64,000 bases of DNA from Pseudomonas putida. GTDB taxonomy: Bacteria; Pseudomonadota; Gammaproteobacteria; Pseudomonadales; Pseudomonadaceae. Shown piece after piece: positions 26,661 through 34,718 of the stretch. The stretch spans positions 2,570,501-2,634,500 of the forward strand of contig CP163498.1 of NCBI GenBank assembly GCA_041071465.1, read 5' to 3'. A program made the position numbers and the translations under genes. Each line of letters begins with the position of its first letter. Position 1 is the stretch's first letter. The notes beneath the pieces are model-generated. The model was not told where the DNA came from. It ran no database searches and worked only from the letters and a program-made list of their open reading frames with translations.

Positions 26661-26680
26661 AACGATAATTATTCGCGATT
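26661..26680. promoter_or_regulatory. Probable Fur box upstream of the ECF sigma gene
   Basis: AACGATAATTATTCGCGATT resembles the Fur consensus GATAATGATAATCATTATC; on the other strand it reads GAATAATTATCGTT. It lies 31-50 bases before the TTG start of the ECF sigma gene, a usual place for Fur to block RNA polymerase. The 200-base gap to the exonuclease gene holds no other clear signal apart from the hairpin at 26770. Confidence 0.6.
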
Positions 26681-26769
26681 GTTGCAGAGGGGAGGGGGTG
26701 GGTGCAATGGACGCTTATCGGATTGCCATCATGGGGAAGGGTGATGGGATTGGCTTGAGTGTTTTAGCG

Positions 26770-26812
26770 CCTGTGAAATCGAGCGCCCCCGGGCGGCGCT
26801 CGATTTGACAGG
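26770..26812 (-). terminator. Strong hairpin downstream of the exonuclease gene
   Basis: CCTGTGAAATCGAGCGCC (26770-26787) and GGCGCTCGATTTGACAGG (26795-26812) pair over 18 positions with a single mismatch and a 7-base loop. It follows the stop of the minus-strand exonuclease gene. No T-run is present beyond the TTT in the stem. Confidence 0.65.
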
Positions 26813-26830
26813 CCCTGCCGCACTCAAACC

Positions 26831-27541
26831 CTACAAACCGTGACTTTGCACGTTGCGCCGCCGCCACCTGCGCAGTCGCTGTTCCAGCTGCAACGGGCTG
26901 TCCAACTGCTGGCGCCGGGCCTGGCTGAACAGGATCAGTGCCAGCTCTGCAGTCACCTGGGCATCGGCGCTGGCGTGGTGGCGCTCTTCCACTTGCAAGC
27001 CAAAGCGCGCCACCCAGTCATCCAGCCCGGCTTCGCGCAACACCGTGTCGGGGTTGAGCATCGGCGCAAGCTCGGCAACGTCGAGAAAAACAGATTGCAA
27101 GCGATGACCAAGGCTTTCCTTCAACGCCCGTGCCAGCATGCGCTGGTCGAATGGCGCGTGAAACGCCAGCACCGGGCTGTCGCCCATGAAATCGAGCAAA
27201 TCCAGCAAGGCCTCGGCTGGGTCGCAACCTGCAGCCAGAGCGCTGGGGCCCAAGCCGTGGATCAGCACGCTGGCGTTGGTTTTCTGCAACGGCCGGTGCA
27301 AGGTGCGCTCGAACTGCTGGGCAAAGTCGATGGCACCGTCCTCGATGGCCACCGCCCCGATCGACAGCACCTGGTCACGGTTGGGGTTGAGCCCGCTGGT
27401 TTCCAGGTCCAGCACCACCCAGCGCTGCTCGCGCAAACTGCACACACCCAGGGGCGCCGGTTTGGCGTGTCGGGCCAGGCGCTGGCGCGTGATGGAGTCC
27501 AGTTCGGGCGCACTGGGGCGCAGCCAGGCGAACAGGCTCAT
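26831..27541 (-). CDS. 3'-5' exonuclease, DnaQ-like DEDDh family
   Basis: This 236-residue protein has the three exonuclease motifs: VVLDLETSGLNPNRDQVL (Asp and Glu), HAPFDQRMLA (Asp), and HHASADAQVTAEL (His and Asp, the DEDDh pattern). It resembles the proofreading epsilon subunit but is probably a stand-alone enzyme, because its partner gene is not polymerase. Its ATG overlaps the stop of the upstream CBS/nucleotidyltransferase gene (ATGA). This two-gene pairing recurs in many proteobacteria, though its role is not clear. Confidence 0.88.
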   Translation of the reverse strand: MSLFAWLRPSAPELDSITRQRLARHAKPAPLGVCSLREQRWVVLDLETSGLNPNRDQVLSIGAVAIEDGAIDFAQQFERTLHRPLQKTNASVLIHGLGPSALAAGCDPAEALLDLLDFMGDSPVLAFHAPFDQRMLARALKESLGHRLQSVFLDVAELAPMLNPDTVLREAGLDDWVARFGLQVEERHHASADAQVTAELALILFSQARRQQLDSPLQLEQRLRRWRRRNVQSHGL

Positions 27542-29475
27542 AGCTGATACCGCAAGGCCAGACTGCTTTGCAGGCGCTGGGCCTGACGCAGGGATTCGCG
27601 CAGGATGCGCCGGTCCAGGTGGTTGAGGTTGTCCGGGTCAAGCCGGTTGGAGTACGGCAGGTTGTCGCGGGTCTGGCGCTGGTGCTGCTGCATGCGGGTC
27701 TGCTGGATGAAGTGGTAGGCCTCTTCATAGGCGGCGCCGTCCAGCGGCTCGATCACGCCCTTGGCCACCAATTGGCGCAGGCGTTCCAGGGTATTGCAGG
27801 CGCCAATGCCATTGGCCAGGGCCAACAAGCGGGCGCCATCGACGAAGGGCGTCAGGCCCTGGACTTTGAGGTCGAGGGTGGCGGCCTTGTCGTTGCCCTG
27901 GCGGGTCAGCACGAACTCGCGCAGGCGACCTACCGGCGGGCGCTGGCGCAGAGCGTTGTCGGCCAGCATGCGTTGGAAGATGCGGTTGTCGGCGACCTGC
28001 TGAAGCAGGCCCTGGCGCAGTTGCTCGCAGCCTTGTTCGTCGCCCCACACTACCCGCAGGTCGAAGTAGATGCTCGAACCCAGCAGGTTTTCCGGGCTGG
28101 CTTCACGAACAAAGCCGGCAAAGCGCCGCGCCCATTCGCTGCGCGACAGGCACAAGTCAGGGTTGCCGGCCATGACGTTGCCCTTGCACAGGGTAAAGCC
28201 GCACTGGGCCAGGCACTGGTTGATGTATTGCGCCAGTGGCAGCAGGCGGGCGCGGATGGCGTCGGCCTCGGCCTTGTCGATGGCTTCGAAGAGGATGCCG
28301 TTGTCCTGGTCGGTATGCAGTGTCTGCTCGCGTCGCCCTTCGCTGCCAAAGCACAGCCAGCTGAAGGGCACGCCGGGGTCGCCACGCTCGGCCAGGGCCA
28401 GCTCGATCACCCGGCACACGGTGTGGTCGTTGAGCAGGGTGATGATCTGGGTGATCTGGGTCGACGATGCGCCATGGGCCAGCATGCGCTCGACCAGTTG
28501 GCTGATTTCACCGCGCAGCGAGACCAGGGTATCCAGCCGAGGCGCATGGCGAATGGTGCGCGCCAGGTGCACCAGGTCGACCCGTTGCAGAGAGAACAGG
28601 TCGCGCTCGGAAACCACCCCGCACAGGCGCCGGTTTTCCACCAGGCACACATGGGCAATATGCCGCTCGGTCATGGCCATGGCAGCGTCGAAGGCGCTGG
28701 CCTGGGGGCTGAGGTAGAACGGCTTGGCGGTCATGTGCCGGTCGATGGGCGCACCCAGGTCGGCATCCTCCGCGGCCACCACCTGGCGCAGGTCGCGCAG
28801 GGTGAATATGCCGGTGGGGTAGCGCTGCGGGTCGACCACCACGATGCTGCCCACCTGTTGCTCGTGCATCAGCCGCACGGCTTCGCGCAGGGACGTGTCG
28901 CCGCTGCACACCACCGGGTGACGCATGGCCAGTTCGCCCAGGGGGGTGTTCAACGAATACTGGGTGCCGAGGGTTTCCACCGCACGCTGGCGTACTTGCT
29001 GGTTGACCTGGTCAAGCAGGCTGCTCACTCCACGCAGGGCAAAATCCCGAAACACTTCAGACATCGAGAACACGCGGATGAACGCGGCCTTGTTCAACTG
29101 CAGGCAGAAGGTGTCTTCACCGGCCAGGTGCTCGGTGCGGGTCGCCCGCTCGCCCAGCAGGGCGGCCAGCGGGAAGCATTCGCCACTGGTGATTTCGAAG
29201 GTGGTCTCCACGCCAGGCTTGACCAGGTGCTGGCGCTCGCCAACCACGCGGCCCTGCTTGACGACGTAGAAGTGCTCGACCGGCCCATCGGCAGGTTTGA
29301 CGATGCTTTCGCCACCGGCGTAGAAGCGCAGCTGGCACTGCTCGACCAGGTAGGCCAGGTGGCTGTGCTCCATCTGGTTGAACGGCGGAAAGCGCTGCAG
29401 AAACTGCAGGGTGCCTTGAATGTTCTGCAGTACTGCTGTCCTGCCCGCCTGGCTGTAGGCGTCCTTTTTGCTCAT
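27538..29475 (-). CDS. Cyclic-nucleotide-binding/CBS/DUF294 nucleotidyltransferase-like protein
   Basis: This 645-residue cytosolic protein has four parts: a cNMP-binding-like domain (about 30-145), a pair of CBS domains (about 170-290; GSIVVVDPQRYPTGIFTLRD and AHVCLVENRRLCGVVSERDL), a DUF294 putative nucleotidyltransferase with GSEGRREQTLHTDQDNGILF (about 375-400, G-S and DxD), and a helical DUF294 C-terminal domain. It resembles GlnD-type nucleotidyltransferases fused to adenylate-sensing modules. CBS pairs commonly bind AMP or ATP, so an energy-sensing role is plausible. The substrate is unknown. Confidence 0.85.
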   Translation of the reverse strand: MSKKDAYSQAGRTAVLQNIQGTLQFLQRFPPFNQMEHSHLAYLVEQCQLRFYAGGESIVKPADGPVEHFYVVKQGRVVGERQHLVKPGVETTFEITSGECFPLAALLGERATRTEHLAGEDTFCLQLNKAAFIRVFSMSEVFRDFALRGVSSLLDQVNQQVRQRAVETLGTQYSLNTPLGELAMRHPVVCSGDTSLREAVRLMHEQQVGSIVVVDPQRYPTGIFTLRDLRQVVAAEDADLGAPIDRHMTAKPFYLSPQASAFDAAMAMTERHIAHVCLVENRRLCGVVSERDLFSLQRVDLVHLARTIRHAPRLDTLVSLRGEISQLVERMLAHGASSTQITQIITLLNDHTVCRVIELALAERGDPGVPFSWLCFGSEGRREQTLHTDQDNGILFEAIDKAEADAIRARLLPLAQYINQCLAQCGFTLCKGNVMAGNPDLCLSRSEWARRFAGFVREASPENLLGSSIYFDLRVVWGDEQGCEQLRQGLLQQVADNRIFQRMLADNALRQRPPVGRLREFVLTRQGNDKAATLDLKVQGLTPFVDGARLLALANGIGACNTLERLRQLVAKGVIEPLDGAAYEEAYHFIQQTRMQQHQRQTRDNLPYSNRLDPDNLNHLDRRILRESLRQAQRLQSSLALRYQL

Positions 29476-29500
29476 GAAACTGACCGTATCGCTACGCCGA

Positions 29501-29522
29501 ACTATATATATCTATATATAGG
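29501..29522. promoter_or_regulatory. AT-rich near-palindrome in a divergent promoter region
   Basis: CTATATATATCTATATATAG is a 20-bp near-palindrome of pure TA steps in an otherwise GC-rich genome. It lies between the divergent CBS gene and the response-regulator gene and may form part of both promoters. Confidence 0.4.
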
Positions 29523-29681
29523 TGCCGGCCCTGTTGTTTTCTGCCTCCATGGTCGGCTTGCGGCGGGGTGGTGCCCATTGGACGTAAGTCTATGAGTACC
29601 CCTGTCAGAGACCCGACGAAAGGCGAAACGGGTTACGCAAGTAATGCGGTCCTAATGCTGAAGCAGAATTTTTTTGACGAG

Positions 29682-30131
29682 ATGGCCATGCCTGAGCAAA
29701 CCGACATCCTGAGCGACGCCGAACGCGAGGCATTGGCCGTGGTGAGTGCGCCTGTCGCGCCAAAACCGTTGGTGTTGATCGTTGATGACAACCCAGTGAA
29801 CAGCGAGGCTCTAGGCTATTACCTGAAAAGCAGGGGTATCGACAGCATGACCGCCGATGGTGCCCAGGAGGCTTTTTGGAAGTTGCACTGGGAACCCAGA
29901 ATCGCACTGATGATCACGGATTTGCGCATGGAACCCAAGGACGGGATGGACTTGATCCGCCAGATACGCGAGTCAAAGTGGGCGGCGTTGTCGATCATCG
30001 TGGTGTCGGGCGACACCGATGTGAAAGAGGCGGTGGATGTGATGCACCTGGGAGTGGTGGATTTCCTGCTCAAGCCGGTGGACCTGGGCAAGCTGCTGGA
30101 ACTGGTGAAAAAAGAACTGAAAATGCAGTGA
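29682..30131 (+). CDS. Orphan response regulator (single receiver domain)
   Basis: The receiver domain is complete: LVLIVDDNPVNSEALGYYL (acidic pair), MITDLRMEPKDGMDL (phospho-acceptor Asp), VVSGDTDV (switch Ser), and FLLKPVDL (conserved Lys). No output domain follows, so it probably acts by protein contact. From the ATG at 29682 it is 149 residues; starts at 29592 or 29688 are also possible, and none has a clear ribosome site, so the N-terminus is uncertain. No sensor kinase gene lies nearby. Confidence 0.85.
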   Translation: MAMPEQTDILSDAEREALAVVSAPVAPKPLVLIVDDNPVNSEALGYYLKSRGIDSMTADGAQEAFWKLHWEPRIALMITDLRMEPKDGMDLIRQIRESKWAALSIIVVSGDTDVKEAVDVMHLGVVDFLLKPVDLGKLLELVKKELKMQ

Positions 30132-30137
30132 AGCAGA

Positions 30138-30161
30138 AAGGGGCCGCAATGCGGCCCCTTG
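30138..30161. terminator. Bidirectional hairpin between response regulator and glcB
   Basis: AAGGGGCCGCAATGCGGCCCCTT is a nearly perfect palindrome (10-bp arms, 3-base loop) in the 34-base gap between two convergent genes. It probably ends both transcripts. Confidence 0.75.
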
Positions 30162-30165
30162 CGGT

Positions 30166-32343
30166 TTACAACCCGTTACGCGCCTTGAACTCGCGGCGAC
30201 GGCGGTGCAGCACCGGCTCGGTATAGCCGTTCGGCTGCTTGCCACCTTCCACTACCAGCTCCACGGCCGCCTGGAACGCGACGTTGTCGTCGAAGTTCGG
30301 CGCCATCGGACGGTACAGGGCGTCGCCAGCGTTCTGCTGGTCAACCACCACGGCCATGCGCTTGAGGCTTTCCAGCACCTGCTCCTGGCTGACCACGCCG
30401 TGGCGCAGCCAGTTGGCCAGCAGCTGGGCGGAGATGCGCAGGGTGGCACGGTCTTCCATCAGGCCGACGTTGTTGATGTCCGGCACCTTCGAGCAACCCA
30501 CGCCCTGGTCGATCCAGCGCACCACGTAGCCGAGGATGCCCTGGGCGTTGTTGTCCAGCTCGTTGCGGATTTCTTCGGCCGACCAGTTGGTGTCGGCGGC
30601 CAGCGGGATGGCCAGAATGTCGTCCACCGAGGCCGGGGTACGCGAAGCCAGTTCACGCTGACGCGCCTGCACGTCCACCTTGTGGTAGTGCAGGGCGTGC
30701 AGGGTGGCGGCAGTCGGCGACGGCACCCAGGCGGTGTTGGCACCGGCCAGTGGGTGGGCGATTTTCTGCTCGAGCATGGCTGCCATCAGGTCAGGCATGG
30801 CCCACATGCCCTTGCCGATTTGCGCACGGCCTTGCAGGCCGGTGGCCAGGCCAACGTCGACGTTGTTGTTCTCGTAGGCGCCGATCCATTTCTCGTTCTT
30901 CATGGCGCCCTTGCGCACCACGGCGCCGGCTTCCATCGAGGTGTGGATTTCATCGCCAGTGCGGTCGAGGAAACCGGTGTTGATGAACGCCACGCGCTCG
31001 GCGGCCGCCTTGATGCAGGACTTGAGGTTGACCGTGGTACGGCGCTCCTCGTCCATGATGCCGACCTTGACGGTGTTGCGCGGCATGCCCAGCAGGTCTT
31101 CGACCTGGCTGAAGATTTCGGCGGCGAAGGCCACTTCTTCCGGGCCGTGCATTTTCGGCTTGACGATGTACACGCTGCCGCTGCGGGTGTTCTTGCGGCT
31201 GGTGTTGCCGTTGAGGTTGTGCAGGGCGATCAGGTTGGTGAACAGGCCGTCCTGGATACCTTCGGGGATTTCGTTGCCTTGGGCATCGAGTACCGCCGGG
31301 TTGGTCATCAAGTGGCCAACGTTGCGCACGAACAGCAGCGAACGGCCGTGCAGCGTCACGCTGCCACCGTTGGGCGCGGCGTACTCGCGGTCCGGGTTCA
31401 TGGTGCGGGTGAAGGTTTTGCCACCCTTGCTCACGGTTTCGGCCAGGTCACCTTTCATCAGGCCCAGCCAGTTGCGGTAGACAACGACCTTGTCGTCGGC
31501 GTCGACGGCGGCAACCGAGTCTTCGCAGTCCATGATGGTGGTCAGTGCCGACTCCATCAGGATGTCTTTCACGCTGGCGGCGTCGGTGCTGCCGACCGGG
31601 GTGTTGGCATCGACCTGGATTTCGAAGTGCAGGCCGTTGTGCTTGAGCAGCACAGCGGTCGGTGCGGCGGCGTCACCGTGGAAGCCGATCAGTTGGGCGT
31701 CGTCGCGCAGGCCGCTGTTGCTGCCACCTTTGAGGGCAACAACCAGCTTGCCGCCTTCGATGCGGTAGCCGGTGGAGTCGACGTGCGAGCCAGCGGCCAG
31801 TGGCGCGGCTTCATCGAGGAAGGCGCGGGCGAAGGCGATGACCTTGTCGCCACGGACCTTGTTGTAACCCTGGCCTTTTTCGGCGCCGCCTTCATCACTG
31901 ATGGCGTCGGTGCCGTACAAGGCGTCGTACAGCGAACCCCAGCGGGCGTTGGCGGCGTTCAGGGCGAAGCGGGCGTTCATTACCGGCACCACCAGCTGCG
32001 GGCCGGCCATGTGGGCGATTTCTTCGTCCACGTTCTGAGTGGTGGCCTGGAAATCGTCAGCTTGTGGCAGCAGATAGCCGATTTCCTGGAGGAATGCTTT
32101 GTAGGCTACGGCGTCGTGGGCCTGGCCTTGGCGTGCCTGGTGCCAGGCGTCGATCTTGGCTTGCAGCTCGTCGCGCTTGGCGAGCAGGGCTTTGTTCTTT
32201 GGAGCGAGGTCATTGATGATCTTCTCTGCACCCGCCCAGAACTGCTCGGCGACGATGCCGGTCCCTGGGATGGCTTCGTTGTTCACGAAGTCGTACAGGA
32301 CCTTGGCGACCTGAAGGCCACCGACTTGAACGTATCCAGTCAT
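30166..32343 (-). CDS. glcB: Malate synthase G
   Basis: GlcB condenses glyoxylate with acetyl-CoA to malate in the glyoxylate cycle and during glycolate use. The 725-residue length is that of the G isoform. The ATG at 32343 ([20 protein letters not shown]) is preceded by GTGAGG. Family landmarks visible include [43 protein letters not shown] (substrate and Mg binding) and GIMDEERRT. It is transcribed alone, away from the GcvR-like gene. Half-sites similar to the aceE operators lie about 185 bases upstream. Confidence 0.97.
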   Translation of the reverse strand: MTGYVQVGGLQVAKVLYDFVNNEAIPGTGIVAEQFWAGAEKIINDLAPKNKALLAKRDELQAKIDAWHQARQGQAHDAVAYKAFLQEIGYLLPQADDFQATTQNVDEEIAHMAGPQLVVPVMNARFALNAANARWGSLYDALYGTDAISDEGGAEKGQGYNKVRGDKVIAFARAFLDEAAPLAAGSHVDSTGYRIEGGKLVVALKGGSNSGLRDDAQLIGFHGDAAAPTAVLLKHNGLHFEIQVDANTPVGSTDAASVKDILMESALTTIMDCEDSVAAVDADDKVVVYRNWLGLMKGDLAETVSKGGKTFTRTMNPDREYAAPNGGSVTLHGRSLLFVRNVGHLMTNPAVLDAQGNEIPEGIQDGLFTNLIALHNLNGNTSRKNTRSGSVYIVKPKMHGPEEVAFAAEIFSQVEDLLGMPRNTVKVGIMDEERRTTVNLKSCIKAAAERVAFINTGFLDRTGDEIHTSMEAGAVVRKGAMKNEKWIGAYENNNVDVGLATGLQGRAQIGKGMWAMPDLMAAMLEQKIAHPLAGANTAWVPSPTAATLHALHYHKVDVQARQRELASRTPASVDDILAIPLAADTNWSAEEIRNELDNNAQGILGYVVRWIDQGVGCSKVPDINNVGLMEDRATLRISAQLLANWLRHGVVSQEQVLESLKRMAVVVDQQNAGDALYRPMAPNFDDNVAFQAAVELVVEGGKQPNGYTEPVLHRRRREFKARNGL

Positions 32344-32526
32344 TGCTTGCCTCACTCTGCTCAGCTATTTCGCTCTTCTGTATTAAGCCTGTAGCGCTTC
32401 TCTAAACACGGCACCCGTGCGTGCTCCCCGGTTGTGCCGGGCGCGGCTGGGTGCGGCCGGCCAGACGGGCTGGCGGGCAGTGTGCGTATTTTCACAGGCG
32501 CCTTGGCAGACATCCAAACGACGTTT

Positions 32527-32552
32527 TGTAGTCCGCGCCACGGGATACTACA
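32527..32552. promoter_or_regulatory. Spaced inverted repeat upstream of glcB
   Basis: TGTAGT (32527-32532) and ACTACA (32547-32552) are the same half-sites found as TGTAGT-N3-ACTACA upstream of aceE, but with 14 bases between them; the difference is 11, about one helical turn. Location is 184-209 bases before glcB. The rest of the 449-base glcB to GcvR-like gap shows no gene; TATACT near 32733 may be a -10 box for the GcvR-like gene. Confidence 0.4.
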
Positions 32553-32792
32553 TGAAGCAGTAGGCGGGGCAAAATCAGACTAAAAGCGCCGTTCTGCGAC
32601 CCGTTGGTCGCGTATGGTCACGCTGGGAGTGGGTATGTTCGCAAAAAACAGGTGGATTGTTCCAGATAAATCTTGAAACAGTACACGATTCGTTGTGCGG
32701 ATTGCCCTGCGGCAGGTTGCCGCGCCTTGCCTATACTGAGTCGATCCCCCGATTTTCTGCCGCCCGGCGCGGTTCGACACGAGGAAGGGCTT

Positions 32793-33311
32793 GTGGATCA
32801 TCTTGTACTGACTGTTATTGCCCCTGACAAGGCCGGCCAGGTCGAACGCATTGCCCAGTGCATCGCCGACCACAGTGGCAATTGGCTGGAAAGCCGCATG
32901 TCGCGCATGGCCGGGCAGTTTGCCGGCATCTTGCGGGTGGCGGTGCCGGCCGAAAACTACGCAGAACTGGTGGCCTCACTGCAGGGGCTGGCCCGGTATG
33001 ACATTCGCGTGCTGATTGCCGAAAGCGGGATCGAGCCGTCGTGTACCTGGAAGCCGATTGCCATGGAGCTGGTGGGTAATGACCGGCCGGGGATCGTGCG
33101 AGACATTACGCGGTTGCTGGCGGATCTGGGGGTGAACCTTGAGCGGTTCACCACTGAGGTGCGGCCTGCGCCGATGAGCAGCGAGCCTCTTTTCCATGCC
33201 GATGCGTTGCTGGCGCTGCCGTTGACCCTGTCGCTGGATGAACTGCAGCAAAAGTTGGAGAGCCTGGCGGATGACTTGATGGTGGAGTTGCAGTTGCGGG
33301 CGGAGGATTGA
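32793..33311 (+). CDS. ACT-domain protein, GcvR-like transcriptional regulator
   Basis: This 172-residue protein consists of two ACT domains: MDHLVLTVIAPDKAGQVERI (about 1-80) and IAMELVGNDRPGIVRDITRL (about 88-165). ACT pairs bind small molecules such as amino acids, and GcvR uses this layout to control the glycine cleavage system with GcvA. The start is GTG, preceded by GAGGAAGGG at 32781. No DNA-binding domain is present. The gcv genes are not in the window, so the target is unproven. Confidence 0.85.
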   Translation: MDHLVLTVIAPDKAGQVERIAQCIADHSGNWLESRMSRMAGQFAGILRVAVPAENYAELVASLQGLARYDIRVLIAESGIEPSCTWKPIAMELVGNDRPGIVRDITRLLADLGVNLERFTTEVRPAPMSSEPLFHADALLALPLTLSLDELQQKLESLADDLMVELQLRAED

Positions 33312-33320
33312 TCCGAGATT

Positions 33321-33430
33321 GCCGGGGCCGCTGCTTTGCAGCCCATCGCGACACAAGGCCGCTCCTACAGGGGTTACGCGGTCCCCTGTAGGAGCGGCCT
33401 TGTGTCGCGATGGGCTGCAAAGCAGCCCCC
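33321..33430. repeat. Long inverted REP pair (GCAGCCCATCGCGAC type)
   Basis: Two copies about 48 bases long in opposite orientation (33321-33371, 33383-33430), with CAGCCCATCGCGACACAAGG and CCTTGTGTCGCGATGGGCTG. The arms are almost identical, so the region can form a very long hairpin directly after the GcvR-like gene. Confidence 0.85.
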
Positions 33431-33461
33431 TGCGGTTATCCCGATATCACGGGGAAGGCCC

Positions 33462-33604
33462 TGTGGATAACCTGGGGGTGTACCTCTCCAGCCCAGGTAC
33501 CATCAGCCTTACACGGTTTTGTTCAAAAAACACCCAAATATCAGCAGCTTGTGCACAAAGCACGGGGACGAGGGTGTGGATAACCTTTGGAGATGTCTCT
33601 GCAG
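33462..33604. repeat. Two DnaA-box-containing direct repeats
   Basis: TGTGGATAACCT occurs at 33462-33473 and 33575-33586 in the same orientation. Each contains TGTGGATAA, the exact complement of the DnaA box TTATCCACA. Similarity continues to about 30 bases (22 identical). The gap from 33312 to 33646 is otherwise occupied by the REP pair and has no gene. Confidence 0.6.
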
Positions 33605-33646
33605 GGCACGGCCCACATGGCCTGCAGAGTTTTGGTTGTTTTTTGA

Positions 33647-34534
33647 TCAGCTGCGTTTGCGCAAACTCAACCAGGCATCGACGCTGTAAATCGCCAAACC
33701 CGCCCAGATGAACATGAACGCTATCAGGTTGCTCGACGACAGGTGCTCATCGAACAACAGCACCGCCTGCAACAGCACCAAGGTCGGCGCCAGGTACTGC
33801 AAGAAGCCCAGGGTGGTATACGGCAGGTGCCGCGCCGCAGCGTTGAAGCACACCAGCGGCACCAGCGTTACTGGCCCGGCAGCCATCAACCACAGTGCTT
33901 CGCTGCTGGTGTAGAACGCCCCCTGGGCACTCATCGCCGCCGGGTGCAGCAGCAGCCAGCCCAGGGCCAGCGGCACCAGCATCCAGGTTTCCACCACCAG
34001 CCCCGGCAGTGCGGCCACCGGTGCCTGCTTGCGGATCAGCCCATAAAAGCCAAAGCTCAGTGCCAGCACCAGCGACACCCAAGGCAGGCTGCCCACTTGC
34101 CACACCTGCTGGGCCACACCCACGGCGGCCATGCCCACCGCCAGCCATTGCAGGCGGCGCAGGCGCTCGCCAAGAATCAGCATGCCCAGCAACACATTGA
34201 TCAGCGGGTTGATGTAGTAACCCAGGCTGGCCTCAAGCATGCGCCCGTTGTTCACCGACCACACGTAAGTCAGCCAGTTACCGGCGATCAGTGCCCCGCT
34301 CAACGCCAGGATGCCCAGCCGGCGTGGGTTGTCGCGCAGCTCACGCCACCAGCCGGGGTGTTTCCACACCAGTAGCAGCAGCGAGCCGAACAGTGCTGAC
34401 CAGAGCACCCGGTGGACGATGATCTCCACCGCCGGGACGCTCTGTATCGCCTTGAAGTAAATGGGGAACAGGCCCCAGATGATGTAGGCGCTCAGGCCCA
34501 AAGTGTACCCGCGACGCGGGTTTGCGGCGTGCAT
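33647..34534 (-). CDS. rarD: EamA-family transporter RarD
   Basis: This 295-residue inner-membrane protein of the drug/metabolite transporter superfamily is mostly ten hydrophobic helices. MHAANPRRGYTLGLSAYIIW and GLFPIYFKAIQSVPAVEII are typical RarD signatures. RarD is named from chloramphenicol-sensitivity work; the natural substrate is uncertain. It lies beside the low-GC island, whose left repeat begins 17 bases upstream of its start, so its promoter may lie inside or across the island edge. Confidence 0.9.
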   Translation of the reverse strand: MHAANPRRGYTLGLSAYIIWGLFPIYFKAIQSVPAVEIIVHRVLWSALFGSLLLLVWKHPGWWRELRDNPRRLGILALSGALIAGNWLTYVWSVNNGRMLEASLGYYINPLINVLLGMLILGERLRRLQWLAVGMAAVGVAQQVWQVGSLPWVSLVLALSFGFYGLIRKQAPVAALPGLVVETWMLVPLALGWLLLHPAAMSAQGAFYTSSEALWLMAAGPVTLVPLVCFNAAARHLPYTTLGFLQYLAPTLVLLQAVLLFDEHLSSSNLIAFMFIWAGLAIYSVDAWLSLRKRS

Positions 34535-34550
34535 GCAGAATCCTTGCTCA

Positions 34551-34561
34551 GCTAGCTAAAT
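34551..34561. repeat. Left copy of 11-bp direct repeat flanking the low-GC island
   Basis: GCTAGCTAAAT is identical and in the same orientation as the copy at 37407-37417. It lies just upstream of rarD. The two copies are 2.86 kb apart and enclose one gene. Confidence 0.5.
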
Positions 34562-34667
34562 ATAGCGCGGGGTATTTCAGCACAGGTTGGCCGGTTGTGC
34601 TGCGACGAATTAAATGTGGGAACGAGGGCTTGGCCCTGGTTTTTGGAGGTCGTGACATTGATACCTG

Positions 34668-34703
34668 AACCGGCAATGATCGCTGCATCGATCATTGCCG
34701 GTT
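34668..34703 (-). terminator. Perfect 15-bp hairpin after the P47-like gene
   Basis: AACCGGCAATGATCG (34668-34682) pairs exactly with CGATCATTGCCGGTT (34689-34703), with the loop CTGCAT. It lies 16 bases after the stop of the minus-strand gene. No T-run follows, but the stem is long and stable. Confidence 0.7.
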
Positions 34704-34718
34704 GTTGAACGACTGGCG

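Noticed and set aside
32580..32873. 97-codon minus-strand frame between glcB and the GcvR-like gene
   Set aside because: It overlaps the start of the GcvR-like gene and has no ribosome site or motif.
33321..33430. CRISPR-like repeat
   Set aside because: Only two copies in inverted orientation, and the same element recurs elsewhere as a REP; there are no spacers and no cas genes.
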